A stretch of DNA of 45,439 bases from Armadillidium nasatum (GCA_009176605.1 SEYY01000180.1:7501-52939); one strand, 5' to 3'; positions 12,240 through 27,353 are shown, counted from the first letter of the stretch. Notes: generated by a model from the letters alone, not told the origin. Numbers and translations: made by a program.

Positions 12240-14720
12240 AAGTAGTTCTACACAATATACTCCAATGCAAATTAGAAAGATTTGATGTAACGAATGACTG
12301 ACTACCATGGTTTCAGTCTTACCTATTTGATCAGACACAATTTGTTTGCTTGAGAGACACATCCTCCACCATTGATTCAATATTCAAAGGTGTGTCACGG
12401 GGATCTATTCTGGGAACGTTTTTTAAATAGATATATAAAAGTGGCTTTCAAAATTGTAATAATTCTTTATATTCCTAATATGTAGACGAAGTCATTAAAT
12501 TAATATCAGATAGAGATTTAAACACGCTAAACTCTAAAGTAAATAATGTACTAAAAGCATAATAACATGAGTAGAAGCAAGTAGACTTATATAAAAAAAA
12601 ATACAGCTTATATAGGGGTCCCTCCAAAAGATTTTGGGACCATTTTCTATGAAAGTGAGAATAAAACGAATTTAAAGGGTAAACATTAATAAATATATTT
12701 CGATGGAATGAGACCGATCGTTGTCTTTATTTTTTTTTTTATAATGGATCAAACCTCCTCTATAACCATTTTCACTTTTTTCACTAAATCCTTAATAAAA
12801 TATAAAATATTTTATGTTTTCTTTTCTTTTTACTTTTAAAGATTTAGAAAAATATGTAGGAATCAAATGAATGCATGATTATAATAATTGGTGGTAGCTT
12901 AGATGGTTTAATTGCTGCACAAAGTCATCGGAAATTGTTAAATTTTCATTTTTTAAAATTTCTTAACTTCAAAAAAATATTAAAAATTGACCGCAATTTT
13001 TTTGGGATCAGATAGATATATTTATTTTCCTCTAACTGTCTATTATTCAATAAAAAAAGTTTGAAAATGATCGTTGTCTTCGTTTTTTTTTTTGACAAAT
13101 TTTTTTCTTTGAAAAGTGCGATTTTCAGAAAATTACATAAACGTAAAACTCAAAATTTATTTATAAAGTACATTCATTTGAATGGTCATATCTCAGGAAC
13201 CATATGGAGTTATGAAAAACTAATTACATATTTGGAATCTGCATATTATTTCCTATAAGAATATACTAAAAGCAAATTTCTAAATTTATTAAAAAATTTT
13301 TTGAAGTTGCCGTTATTGCCCAAGGTCATTCGATAGGTGTACTTGAAAAGTCTTTTTCTCAGGAACCGCTTGGAATTAGAAAAAACTAATTACATATTTG
13401 GAATCAGCATATATTTTACTAAAGAATTGATGAAAAAAAAAATTTTTTTTGTAAAAATTATGTCCCTTCATGTAGGGTCCCCCTTTGAGATTTTTTGAGT
13501 GGTTATATCTCAGTAATTAATATGAAAACTAATTATGGAACGTTTTATTTTCTATAAAACTGTGGAAAAATAATTTTAAAAATAAAAAAATAAAAAATTT
13601 CCTTTGAGAGCGATTTGCCGACAATTTCAAGGTCATTGACAAGTGTCACTTGGTAAGTCTTTTTCTCAGAAACTGTTCGGAACTATAAAAAACTAAATAC
13701 AGATTTGGAATCAGCATAGATTTTACTATAAAACTGCTGAAAAAAATGAAAATATTTCCCCCCTAAAGTTGGGGTCTTTCTATTGGGGGGTCCCCATTTG
13801 AGATTTTTTGAGTGGTCATATCTCGGTAACTATTTGGAAATATGTAAAACTAATTACATATTTGGAATCAGCAGAAAAAAAGAATAATAGATCTTTAAAA
13901 AAAAATTTTTTTCTGGACAGAAGTAATGTACCGTTTTTCAAGGTCATTCGACAGGGGTCACTTTAAAACTCTTTTTCTCAGGAACCGCTTGGAATTTTAA
14001 AAAACTGATTACAGATTTGGAATCGTCATAGATTTTACTATATATTATGAAAAAAAAAAGTTTACTAATAATTTTTACCCCTAAAAAAAAAAATCCTTTT
14101 GGTGCAGCTTAATTAAAAATAAATCAAAAGATTGTACCATTAGTAGAACATCATCGGCAAAATTATTAGGTGTTATCTGCGATGATAAACTCGCTTTCAA
14201 AGAACATATAAATATTCCTGTTAGTAAGCTTTCTTTTGCAATACTTGCATTCCTAAAAATCAGACGCTCTCTGTTTGTGTTCCAAAAAAAAAATTGTTAC
14301 TACATACGTTCTTGGCTATTCCTACCTACTCTACTGTCTGTCAATATGGGGTTGTTTCAGTAATTACCTGTTACAACCTTTAGTTACTATGAAGAAAAAG
14401 ACAATTTGTATATTATCGGGATCACGTAATAATCTTGTATATACAACCCCATTTTTTAAGACTTATTAGTTTTGAAATTTCAAGATATCTATACTCTTTC
14501 GATAAGCAGTTGCATCTTTAAGTCATAAATGGAACAGCAAATTCACTCTATCTAACCAAATAATACAGAATCAAACTGTGAGGAATGCCAATCTCCGTAG
14601 CACAAAATCCAATACACTAGGGAAACAAAATACTTTCTAACTAAATCTGAGGGGACCATCTCACACATAGGCATTGTTGAATGAAACAATCTCTCTATAA
14701 AATTTTAGTAATCTTCGACC
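12240..14720 (+). pseudogene. LINE family B, decayed copy split by an inserted TIR element
   Basis: Reverse-transcriptase remains of a jockey/CR1-like non-LTR retrotransposon. 12240-12600 gives LPWFQSYLFDQTQFVCLRDT, GVSRGSILGT in place of the usual GVPQGSILGP, and an ISDRDLNTLNS thumb segment. After an insertion (12611-14104) the same reading resumes with SSAKLLGVICDDKLAFKEHI and continues to CLSIWGC, ITMKKKTICILSGSR-like and TTPFFKTY (14275-14469). Stops and frameshifts are frequent. The second copy, on the other strand, is 29.1-31.5 kb. Confidence 0.75.
12611..14104 (+). mobile_element. Modular TIR element (copy 3), nested in LINE B
   Basis: It interrupts the LINE reverse transcriptase, and the heptamer CAGCTTA flanks it on both sides (12604-12610 and 14105-14111), a likely target site duplication. 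The left end is AGGGGTCCCTCCAAAAG. The right end is decayed (CCTTTTGGTG). The leader (12630-13070) matches the leader of copy 2 in inverted orientation. Then come six or so modules with TATCTCAGTAACTATTTGGA and TTTTTCTCAGGAACCGCTTG phrases. No ORF is present. Confidence 0.72.
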
Positions 14721-14836
14721 CTTATGTATTCTAGAAAAGCCATAAAAATACCTGTATTAAAATGGTTATGATCGCTTACGTACGTATCTTTCTTAGGTAT
14801 TACTTACATTTAGTGATGATAATGTCATGGCGTTAG

Positions 14837-14837
<1 letters not shown>

Positions 14838-14930
<93 letters not shown>

Positions 14931-14932
14931 CT
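14838..14932. repeat. (ATT)n microsatellite
   Basis: About 95 bp of pure ATT, in the intron before the D2 exon. Confidence 0.96.
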
Positions 14933-15035
14933 TAATTGACATTATTGTTTGTAATTATTATTATTATTTCTTAGTAATATTATTATTATTATTTTATTAT
15001 TATTGTCATTATTATTTTTAGTATAATTATTATCA

Positions 15036-15059
15036 TTTTTCTTCTTCTTCTTCTTCTTC

Positions 15060-15090
<31 letters not shown>

Positions 15091-15091
15091 G

Positions 15092-15190
<99 letters not shown>
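15036..15190. repeat. (CTT)n then (ATT)n microsatellite
   Basis: A short CTT run is followed by about 130 bp of ATT. Confidence 0.95.
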
Positions 15191-15653
15191 ATTATTCCTT
15201 GATATTTCGTTAACATTAATATTATTAAATTAATATTTTTATTATTATTTTTTCTATTTTATTTACTATTATCATTGTTATTAAAACTGATGTATTTTTT
15301 TCCTTTATGTTGTTATGTATCTATATATCAAGTAAATAGATTTGATAAGTTTAGATGAATATTTCGTTGTTAATAAAGTATTTACCTTTATATGTGAATA
15401 TAGATTGTATGTAATGAAATTTAGGCCCATAGTCACTAGATGAATTCGTTACTCCAGAAACTCTTTTCACTTTTGAAAAAGGGTTGAAAAAAAAACGATA
15501 ATGATATATTTATATTCTTATTTTGTACATTATTATAAATTTTTTATAATTAGCAGAAAAAGTTTTTCGATTATTATTATTATTTTTATTATTATTATTA
15601 TTTTTAATTTAATATTGGTTACTTATCTATTAACTTATCTATGTAATGCAAAG

Positions 15654-15790
15654 ATGGAAGCAGTGGATTTGCCATGGATTATTTCAGTCCTCAGACAGTT
15701 AAGGTGTATTTGGGGGATCCAATGTTACTCGACTGTAGAACTACAAGACCAGATAATATTAAAGTCTATTTACTTATAAACCAAAAGCAG
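15654..15790 (+). CDS. Pvr: Receptor exon: Ig domain 2, first half
   Basis: 137 nt, phase 1 to phase 0, with acceptor AATGCAAAG and donor CAG|GTAAGC. It reads GSSGFAMDYFSPQTVKVYLG, then DPMLLDCRTTRPDNIKVYL. The B-strand cysteine, followed by R-T-x-R-P-D and an alternating hydrophobic strand, is the VEGFR domain 2 pattern (PCR..x.P..xVTL in the family). D2 is the main ligand-binding domain of VEGFRs. The donor is copied 189 bp downstream by a tandem duplication. Confidence 0.88.
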
Positions 15791-16152
15791 GTAAGCCTGA
15801 AGTTTAAATTATCGTATAAAATTAACGTATAGCTTATTAAATTTCTCTCACTTTTTTTTTAAGTTATATGGATTACTTTAATAAAAAGACGATATGTTGT
15901 GTAAACATGATGCTCATAATAATGATATCACAACAACAGCATATAATAAGTTGGCATTAATGAAACATTAATGAAGCAGGTAAGCCTGAAGTTTATATTA
16001 TCGTATAAAATTAACGTATAGCTTATTAAATTTCTCTCACTTTTTTTAAGTTATATGGATTACTTTAATAAAAAGACGATATGTTGTGTAAACATGATGC
16101 TCATAATAATGATATCACAACAGCAGCATATAATAAGTTGGCATTAATGAAA
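15786..16152 (+). repeat. Tandem duplication (2 x about 189 bp) that includes the splice donor
   Basis: Unit 1 runs from about 15786 to 15974 and unit 2 from about 15975 to 16152. They are nearly identical and both start with AGCAGGTAAGCCTGAAGTTT. The last exon codons plus donor are therefore present twice, the second donor at 15980. Confidence 0.95.
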
Positions 16153-17099
16153 AATATAGATTTACAAAGCGCAGTGTTGGTTGGATTTCAGTTTATTTAT
16201 CAGATGTGGTAATCAATTGTCCAAATAATTTTATTTCCATAAGTAATATTTACTGGTCTCGCGACTGACTGATTGAAAGATGGGACATCACTGCTTTTTC
16301 CTTGAATAGAACTGGAATTATTATAAAGATAATTTGTCTCTTTGATCTTTTAAGATTGATTCACAACAAATTTAATAATGAAATCCTCCAAATTTCTTTC
16401 AAGAAGACGACTGATGCACTTTTGGTTATCACCATCGTGAGCCACTTTTCTTACCTGAGTATATACCTATACGTCGACATTTGCTGGTTCCGCGACTTTA
16501 TGATAATTTCTTAGATTGTTAAATTAGCGTTTGCCCCTATCATTTTTTCGAAAGCCTTCTTTTAAGCTCAATTCAAATCCTATCTCTACTTCAGTTTCTT
16601 CTTCTTAAAAGAGTTTTGTTTAATTTTTTCTTGATTTTTTTTTTAACATTTTGAATTTTTTATATTTTACTTTTTCTTACATGGCTTTCGATAAGAAATT
16701 GAATGTAATTATCCTTTCCTCGTTTCTCCTTTCTCAATTCTCTATTAAACTTGTTAATTTTATTTTTTATCAAATTGTTGGTAAATTTTAGAATTATACT
16801 GAAATAGTAGTTCTTTAACATGAAAGAGATTGGTGTAGAGTAGATGAGAATACGAATTTTTAAATTTTAATAAATTATGATAATTCAATGTTTTTTGAAT
16901 AAATTATAAAAAAAAACAATTCAATCTCAGCTTAACGCAAATCTCTCAGATGAACACAGGAGGCCTTGAAAGGAGGAAGATTAAATACAACAGGAAAAAT
17001 AGATGATGGAAGAAAGATCCACAAAACATATGTGACTGGAAAGGAGACACCATAACAAAAAATATTCACGTATTCACACAATATTCATGAGAGATCATT
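16153..17099. other. Intron, no gene seen
   Basis: AT-rich intron sequence with T-rich stretches. No ORF, element end or RNA gene was recognised. Confidence 0.4.
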
Positions 17100-17576
17100 G
17101 CACCCCTTGTGCTGCGAGGCGACGCAATGGTAATGTAATGAAGAGGTAAATTCCTCGAGCATCTGTCGTTTCAGTACAAATAGAAAAGAAATACTGCGCC
17201 AACGTCATGTCGCAAATACAGATGGCCAAATGAATTTGAAAGTAAGAGAGAGTTTATTAAACTTTAAGTCTTAGACTCAACCCTATCCAAAAAAAAGTGG
17301 GCCTGAGCTCTCTCAATATGAGAACACTACTCTATAAAAAGGCAGATAAGACCCTTATATACTTGAAAAACTGTTAGGAAAAAATTAATTCCACAATCTG
17401 AACAGTATTACCTACTTCTTTGAAGCCACCATGGCAACCATTGTGAAATGAAGTGTCTAAGAAAGTTTATATGTTTCAAGAATGTTAAGTTGTTTATTGA
17501 GTGGGAAAACCTTCGAAGGAGATAGGAAAGTTGGGAGGTGTTTAAGGTATTTGAAAAAGTTGTTTTTTTAATTTAA
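17100..17576 (-). mobile_element. LINE family A, short 3' copy
   Basis: This segment repeats 17690-18270 in the same orientation with a few percent difference; shared blocks include CTTAGACTCAACCCTATCCA and TACCTACTTCTTTGAAGCCA. It is a 5'-truncated 3' end of the same LINE on the minus strand, lying just past the poly(A) of the longer copy. Confidence 0.75.
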
Positions 17577-19620
<2,044 letters not shown>

Positions 19621-20349
19621 AAAATGTCAAAAAGCACGTTTAACCACAGTCTAGATACAATAAATAGCCACATCACCAGATACGAAAATTTGTTTCTCTT
19701 TGACTTCTTGCTTTAATTAAATAGTTTTGATAAAAAAAAGCACACGAAAATTTTTCAATGTTCTCCATTTCCCCTTTCATTGCAATGATGTTGCAACATG
19801 TTGCAACTTACGGAGGCTCAGTAATTGTCTTATTAAACTAAATATTTCTGACATCACATTATTACTCTGCTCAAGATCCCCTGATTGGCTAGAGCTTTTT
19901 GTTTCTTTTTAAAGATTGGTTATTTGAATTTAATGGCCAAACCTTTATTTTAAGTTATTTTTGCCTTTGAAAAATTTCATTAAGTATGATCGTTAACAGA
20001 TAGACAAGAATATCCTCTTAGCAACTTGTAGTTGCTAAATTATTTTATTTATATAGATTCTAGGCAATGCTCTATCATATTTTGTGAAGGTAAGAGTAGA
20101 GACCTTATTGGTTAGTTGCTACTTTAAATTTCTTGACTTGTCTGTTATTTTCAATTGATTTTAAAAGTTTTAACAATTAATAATAACAAATAATTTATTA
20201 ATAATAATAGGTATTACTTTAAAAAATAATGATGTAATTTTAATGGAAAAAAGATTTAGTAAACAGTAAAAAAATTTAATTAAAATAAAAATTTTCCTTA
20301 CATAAATGTTTGTTAAGTAATATTATTAATATTTGTTTGCTCTATCAAG
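19621..20349. other. Intron, no gene seen
   Basis: AT-rich intron between the LINE and the second D2 exon. No ORF or repeat family was recognised. Confidence 0.4.
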
Positions 20350-20488
20350 GTTTCTCGACTACCGTATAAATTCGATCCTCGAGTAGGAGTTATCGTCGAA
20401 GATCTGAAAGATTTCCCAAACCAAACTCAGATTAAAGAAATAACTTGCTTAACTAATTATAGCGGTTTCGACAGAGTAACTTATAAAC
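20350..20488 (+). CDS. Pvr: Receptor exon: Ig domain 2, second half
   Basis: 139 nt, phase 0 to phase 1, with acceptor TCTATCAAG and donor C|GTAAGT. It has LPYKFDPRVGVIVEDL, matching the conserved Asp-Pro-Arg-x-Gly segment of VEGFR domain 2, and then IKEITCLTNYSGFDRVTYK with the second Ig cysteine. There is one N-glycosylation site (NQT). The phases fit the exons on both sides exactly. Confidence 0.9.
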
Positions 20489-20789
20489 GTAAGTTGAGTC
20501 TGTGATTATATATAAAAGCTTTAATGAATTTATCTTCAGCTTTTGTTTTCTTACAAATAATTTGCATTTAATATTAATTTCTATTTCTTTTTTTCCCTAT
20601 AACGAGCAACCTGAAGTTGCAAATGTAAAAGCAATATACATTTAAATGTATATGACACACAGGTGGGTAACGTCCTCAATCATTTGCTGCTTACTGAAAA
20701 GAGAAACAGCAGTAATGTTAGGTCTCTAAGATAAACGATCAAAGAAGCATGGTAGCAAGCAACAATTATTAACATTAACCCTTGAACTC

Positions 20790-21237
20790 GACCTTATCCA
20801 AAAAAATGAATGAAATTAGAGACACTCTCTCATGTGAATGAGGAACTCTGTGCAAGGACGAATGATATTCTTTTTAGTTGGATTTGCTGAGAAGGAAAGC
20901 AAGAAGATATGCAAGAAAACAATCGTTAAGATGAAGACAAGAGGCAACTGTAGATGTAATATAAAATGGAGATTTGAAGTGAATGGAAGAGTAGAGTATC
21001 GGCCATCATTATCATAGGAATGGATAGAGTTAAAAGAACAACAGAGAAGATTGTTTTTGAAGAATAAGAATGTAATTGTAAGAACCCTGAAATACACAGC
21101 AATATACAGGTATGGAAGAAGTTGCCTTGCCGACAACCCTGTATAAGGAACGATATGAAAGAAGCTAAACAATAGCGTGAAAGAAAGAAAAAAAGGAGAG
21201 ACTTATTGAATGGGATCTTAGACATCTCCAATACCAT
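20790..21237 (-). pseudogene. LINE family A fragment (reverse transcriptase, YADD to C-terminus)
   Basis: The minus strand holds a decayed catalytic box region (FNSIHSYDNDGRYSTL in place of HSYADDxTLH) and further on RPCTEFLIHMRE in place of RPCMEYxSHIW, the order seen in LINE family A. It is heavily mutated, in several frames. Confidence 0.5.
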
Positions 21238-21358
21238 GTCATAAGACTTGAATGTGCCAAGTGAAACACAAAAATCCGATCATAATCCTTAAGAACAGAA
21301 GACCTTTAATCCGAAGGATAGAAAAGAATGCCATCAATGTTCACGAGCGTCAAAATTG

Positions 21359-21563
21359 ATATAAATCAGGGGTTCACAACCATTTTTTGCTTGTCTACCC
21401 CTGAGCCCAAACTTTACGTATGTAAAAAAAGTATTTATCATAAACCACTTACCGCTTATCATGGACCCCCAGAAATAACATTCTATCTTGATGTACCCCA
21501 TCAAGGTTTCTGTGATATCCTGAGGGTACATGTATACCCCAATTGGGAAACGCTGATATAAAT
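21359..21563. mobile_element. hAT-type MITE with 8-bp target site duplication
   Basis: The element is 189 bp (21367-21555), starting CAGGGGTTCACAACC and ending CCAATTGGGAAACGCTG, imperfect TIRs of the hAT type. The octamer ATATAAAT stands on both sides (21359-21366 and 21556-21563), an exact 8-bp duplication as made by hAT transposases. It has no coding capacity of its own; the small ORFs over it are chance. Confidence 0.9.
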
Positions 21564-23017
<1,454 letters not shown>

Positions 23018-23069
23018 TTTTTTATCATTTTAGTTATTATTAGTAGTATTTTTTTATTATTATTTGCAG

Positions 23070-23215
23070 CCGAAATATCATTACGAAAACCGTTAATAGT
23101 GAATAACAAAAAATCTGATTTTTTGGTTGGTGAAGAAATCGCCTTGAATTGCTCAACGTACATGAATGAAAAATACAAACCACATTTCGAGTGGACTCTT
23201 CCAAATATTAATGCT
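23070..23215 (+). CDS. Pvr: Receptor exon: Ig domain 3, first half
   Basis: 146 nt, phase 1 to phase 0, with acceptor TATTATTTGCAG and donor GCT|GTATGT. It has EISLRKPLIV, then FLVGEEIALNCSTYMNEKY and PHFEWTLP: the B-strand cysteine and the C-strand tryptophan of an I-set Ig domain, close to VEGFR domain 3 (VGExLxLNCT...FxWxxP). NCS is a glycosylation site. Confidence 0.92.
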
Positions 23216-24328
23216 GTATGTATATATTCAACATCAAATTATAAACACTAATAATAGGATATTACTGATTTATATTCCAGGTTTAAACTTGTTGACCCCA
23301 ATTGGAAATTTCACAATCTGCTATACAACCGGATAATTTTTCCTTAAAATTGGGATATTGTGTCCCCCCAAAAAACAGATCGGTCTCAAAAAAGTAGAGT
23401 TTTGGTCCCAAAGAAGGAAAATTGAAACATTTTTCATGGTCACATAATTTTGATGTGAATGTTTTGCCACACTTTTCATTTTTTTAAATACTATGATTCA
23501 TTTCAGTATATTTTAGCTCGAAAGTTTGGCCATCTGGCCCTTGACCTGGAATCACTCGACTAAATAACCGAACAACGAGTCGATAAGTCATTTGCAGCGC
23601 AACATCCTTTCAATATCATAACTGATATTAGTATTATTTGTAGTTGTGGTATTATTTAAATAGTAAAAACGATTTAATTAGTGGCACCTGTAGCAAATCA
23701 TAATTTTGTAGATTAGGTGCGCATCTTTAATCCCATTAAATCCGATAACTCATTATGCCACGCTTCTTTATTATTATTCAAGGTTGATCAAAATATTTGT
23801 ACATAAAAGAAAAAGAACAAAAGTGAGAACGATACAACTTCGGTTGATTGTTCATAAAGAGTATTGTGCGTCTGTCATTTAGTAGTTGGCGCATGCGCGT
23901 TTGTATTAGCAAACACGGCTGAAGGAAAGGTACCTGTTGAGGTGGAACGGCAATATATGATAATATTTTTCGTGAAGTAGGAATCGAAATCAGCTGATAT
24001 TTCGAGATTGCAAGAAAAATTTGTAGAAGAGACGCAAAGTGGGTTCCCTTGCATGCAAAACGATCGGTGATCAGCCCCTAGGGCAATATCAAATTCTTGG
24101 GGACATATTTCTCAAATCAATCACCACGTATGATGAAAGGTTTTAAGATCAGTTGGAGAGGTTGTAAGATTAGTCTTCTGGACTATGAACTGTGTCATAT
24201 TTATGTGGATTTTTTGGAACCAGGGTCTCAGTTATTGCCCAGTATTATTCCACATTACAAATAGCGCAGTCAGAGATACCATTCGCAGGAAAAAATTTGG
24301 AAAGTTCTCAGTCAGGAGGTTTTTATTG

Positions 24329-24330
<2 letters not shown>
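23216..24330. other. Intron, no gene seen
   Basis: Mixed intron sequence with somewhat higher GC at 23500-24300, including short open stretches that I cannot assign. It may be an old repeat. Confidence 0.35.
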
Positions 24331-24332
<2 letters not shown>

Positions 24333-24402
<70 letters not shown>

Positions 24403-24404
24403 AC

Positions 24405-24436
<32 letters not shown>
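24333..24436. repeat. (ATT)n followed by (AAT)n, inverted microsatellites
   Basis: About 70 bp of ATT turn directly into about 35 bp of AAT at 24402, which makes a self-complementary tract. Confidence 0.95.
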
Positions 24437-24438
<2 letters not shown>

Positions 24439-24530
24439 TTTTTTTTTTTTTTAATTTTTTAATATATTTTTTTTAATTAATTAAATTAAATTTTATTATT
24501 ATTATTATTTTCATTATTATCATTACATAG

Positions 24531-24681
24531 ATCAGAGAGTTAAAGGAATTCGTTAACAAAAGCTTATCGATCAGTACTTTATTAATTAAGAACGCAAGCT
24601 TATCAGATTCTGGTCAATATGTTTGTACAATAAGTGTCCTAAACCTTTTTGAATCGAACGTCAAGAATATTGAAGTCAAAG
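24531..24681 (+). CDS. Pvr: Receptor exon: Ig domain 3, second half
   Basis: 151 nt, phase 0 to phase 1, with acceptor CATTACATAG after ATT repeats and donor G|GTTAGT. It reads IRELKEFVNKSLSISTLLIK, then ASLSDSGQYVCTIS with the D-x-G-x-Y-x-C signature of Ig domains, and NIEVK at the closing strand. It continues D3 of the VEGFR-type receptor. Confidence 0.92.
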
Positions 24682-25400
24682 GTTAGTTCCATTTAATACA
24701 TTAAGTTATTTATTAATTTAACTATTTGGTTTAATGTTACTATGAGTTATAATCAGTATGTGTAAGGTTTGTAAGTTAGTAAATCAAAAGTATTTTTGAA
24801 TTATTAAGATGTTTTTGTAAGTTATTTCCTTAACTGTACTGCAAGTTAAAAGTTTAAAGATTAAGTTTGCAAGATTGTTAGCTAGATATTGTTAGATATT
24901 TTGGTTCCTTTCCTAAAATTTATCTTTATTGTACAAGCCAGTGCAAGCTGAAATGAGTCTGGCTTATTAGTTATAGTATTTGAGAAATTACACACAATTT
25001 AAACAATTTTTATTAAGAGTTATTAACATACATGTTTGTAGTTTATTAAAGATTAATGAGCAATCTATTTGCTGGTAAACCAAGAGGAGAAAGTTAATAA
25101 TTTTATAGGCATTGATTTTTCCAGCCACACAAGCACATTAACAGTCATTTGACAGTGTGAGGTTGGAAAAGGGAAATCTCACCTTTGTGAGAATATTACC
25201 TTTGAAGCTTAGATAATTAAATATAATTTTATACATTCTGTCAAAGGGTTTCATTAAAACATTGATATTGATTTTTCAAAGGTTTCAGTGACATCCAAAT
25301 CCTTCACTATTTATAGTCTTGATTTAAATTTCTATTACAAAGCAAGCTAGATAAATAAACCATTAAACTATTAATTTTTTAATTTATGTTCTTGTAATAG
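24682..25400. other. Intron, no gene seen
   Basis: AT-rich intron between D3 and D4 exons. Nothing recognised. Confidence 0.4.
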
Positions 25401-25576
25401 AGAATATCTTCCAATTCGTTGAATTCAAAGGCAAAAATAATTCAATGGTTCATAAAAAGATAGTAAATGATGGAGACGACTTTCTGTGGGACATGCAGTT
25501 CGAAGGATACCCGAGGAATCTTATTTACACTTTCTACAATCCCTATGGGGATCTTTTTCTTCACAAGGATAAGAGG
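25401..25576 (+). CDS. Pvr: Receptor exon: Ig domain 4, first half
   Basis: 176 nt, phase 1 to phase 0, with acceptor TTCTTGTAATAG and donor AGG|GTAAAT. It reads NIFQFVEFKGKNNSMV, then DFLWDMQFEGYPRNLIYTFY and a short hairpin, YGDLFLHKDKR. The G-Y-P segment before the C strand is conserved in VEGFR/PDGFR Ig domains. There is no cysteine, in keeping with D4 of this family. Confidence 0.9.
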
Positions 25577-25826
25577 GTAAATTTTATTTATTTTTCTCCT
25601 CTCTTAAATTTAAGAATCTCCTGTCATTATCTAACTGTTTAGGACAAACAGATGAAAGATATAATGTAATCTTCACTTCTTAAATCTGTGTTTCAAATTA
25701 TAGTATTACGAAAGAAAACAAAACCTTTCTTCTTGGACCTTTCTCAAATTTATTGTAATATTGTATTTTATCAATATTCATCTTTATATTTCAATTGTTA
25801 GTGATTATTTGTTTTTTCCTCTTGAG

Positions 25827-25971
25827 GCAAATGCAAGTTACGTCTATGAAGAAGGAAAATTGAGTCTAAGCATCAAGAGAGTAACTGTAGAAGATTTTGG
25901 AAACTATTCAGTGAGATTGGAAGCTCCAAATGGAAGTTACGATGAAAATTATGTTATGTTAGTTGTGAATG
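25827..25971 (+). CDS. Pvr: Receptor exon: Ig domain 4, second half
   Basis: 145 nt, phase 0 to phase 1, with acceptor TCCTCTTGAG and donor G|GTAAAT. It has KLSLSIKRVTVEDFGNYSV, RLEAPNGSYDENYV and the closing VMLVV strand. The usual second cysteine is replaced by Ser-Val, matching the cysteine-free first half. In PDGFR/KIT receptors the equivalent loop makes homotypic D4-D4 contacts in the dimer. The intron before it is only 250 bp. Confidence 0.9.
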
Positions 25972-26460
25972 GTAAATATTTTAAAACATTCATTTGGAAA
26001 TATAAAGGAATGATTCATTTTTTAATTATTACCGTTAAATGTTCTAAGAAAATTTATATAAACTCTGTAAGCTATAAACGATCACTACAGTATTTTCTTA
26101 TATTGAAAATTTTACAGTTAAGGAATTCTTTTAGAAATATTTTATTCCTTGAATAATTGAAGAAACGATGATAAAATTTCTAAACTTTATAAAAAAAATC
26201 TTAATAGTAAATATTTTAATCAAAAGTTTTAAAGAAAGATTTATTCCTCAAAATGAACTTAGTGGGGAATGACAAATCTCTTTCAAATTAAAACGTAATG
26301 TCTCATGCAGTAATTTTATGGATTTATCAAATTTAGAAATTTGAGATTTTAAAAGTACCTAACTTTTCACTTTACCAATTTTATAAAATTATTTAAACAC
26401 ATAATGTCTCTTGCTTTCTATTACTAAGAATTGGTCGCTGTGCAAAATTCGATGTTTCTT
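25972..26460. other. Intron start, no gene seen
   Basis: AT-rich intron. A good acceptor-like site, CTTTCTATTACTAAG, ends at about 26430 and runs into the AAT repeat (see rejected items). Confidence 0.4.
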
Positions 26461-26779
<319 letters not shown>

Positions 26780-27149
26780 GTTTGTAAGAGAGAGTTATTT
26801 GCTAATAGGAATTTTTTTTAAATTCTCGAACAAGTTCTACATTTTGAATTTTTCAAATGATTTTCAAAAACATTCAAGTGACTTTATAAACTCGACGCTT
26901 GAAGAATTTCTTTGAGCTTAGATTAGGACTATGACTAATGTGTTTAGTGTCTATTTGAATAAGGCAAGCGTTTCGATATTATCGATTTCAATTGCTGTGA
27001 TAGCATTAAATTTATTATTAAATTTGTTTCATTTAATGAGTATTAATGATAATAATGAGTATTAATAATAATACTAATAGTAATAATTTTAATTTGAATA
27101 TTATTAATAGTAATAATAATATGGATGAAAATTGAGTTATGATGATACA

Positions 27150-27157
27150 ATAATAAT

Positions 27158-27204
<47 letters not shown>

Positions 27205-27233
27205 GTAAAAACAATAATAATAATAATAATAAC

Positions 27234-27292
<59 letters not shown>

Positions 27293-27305
27293 TGATGATA
27301 AATAA
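27150..27305. repeat. (AAT)n microsatellite, interrupted
   Basis: About 150 bp of AAT with AAAAGTAAAAAC and AAC interruptions, ending in GATGATGAT and AAAT units. Confidence 0.95.
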
Positions 27306-27353
27306 ATAAATAAATTACATTTCTCTTCCATGGCTCTAAAAATTAAATTATTT

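Noticed and set aside
21328-21561. 77-codon ORF with a protein-like look
   Set aside because: It coincides with the hAT MITE and has no conserved domain; chance frame.
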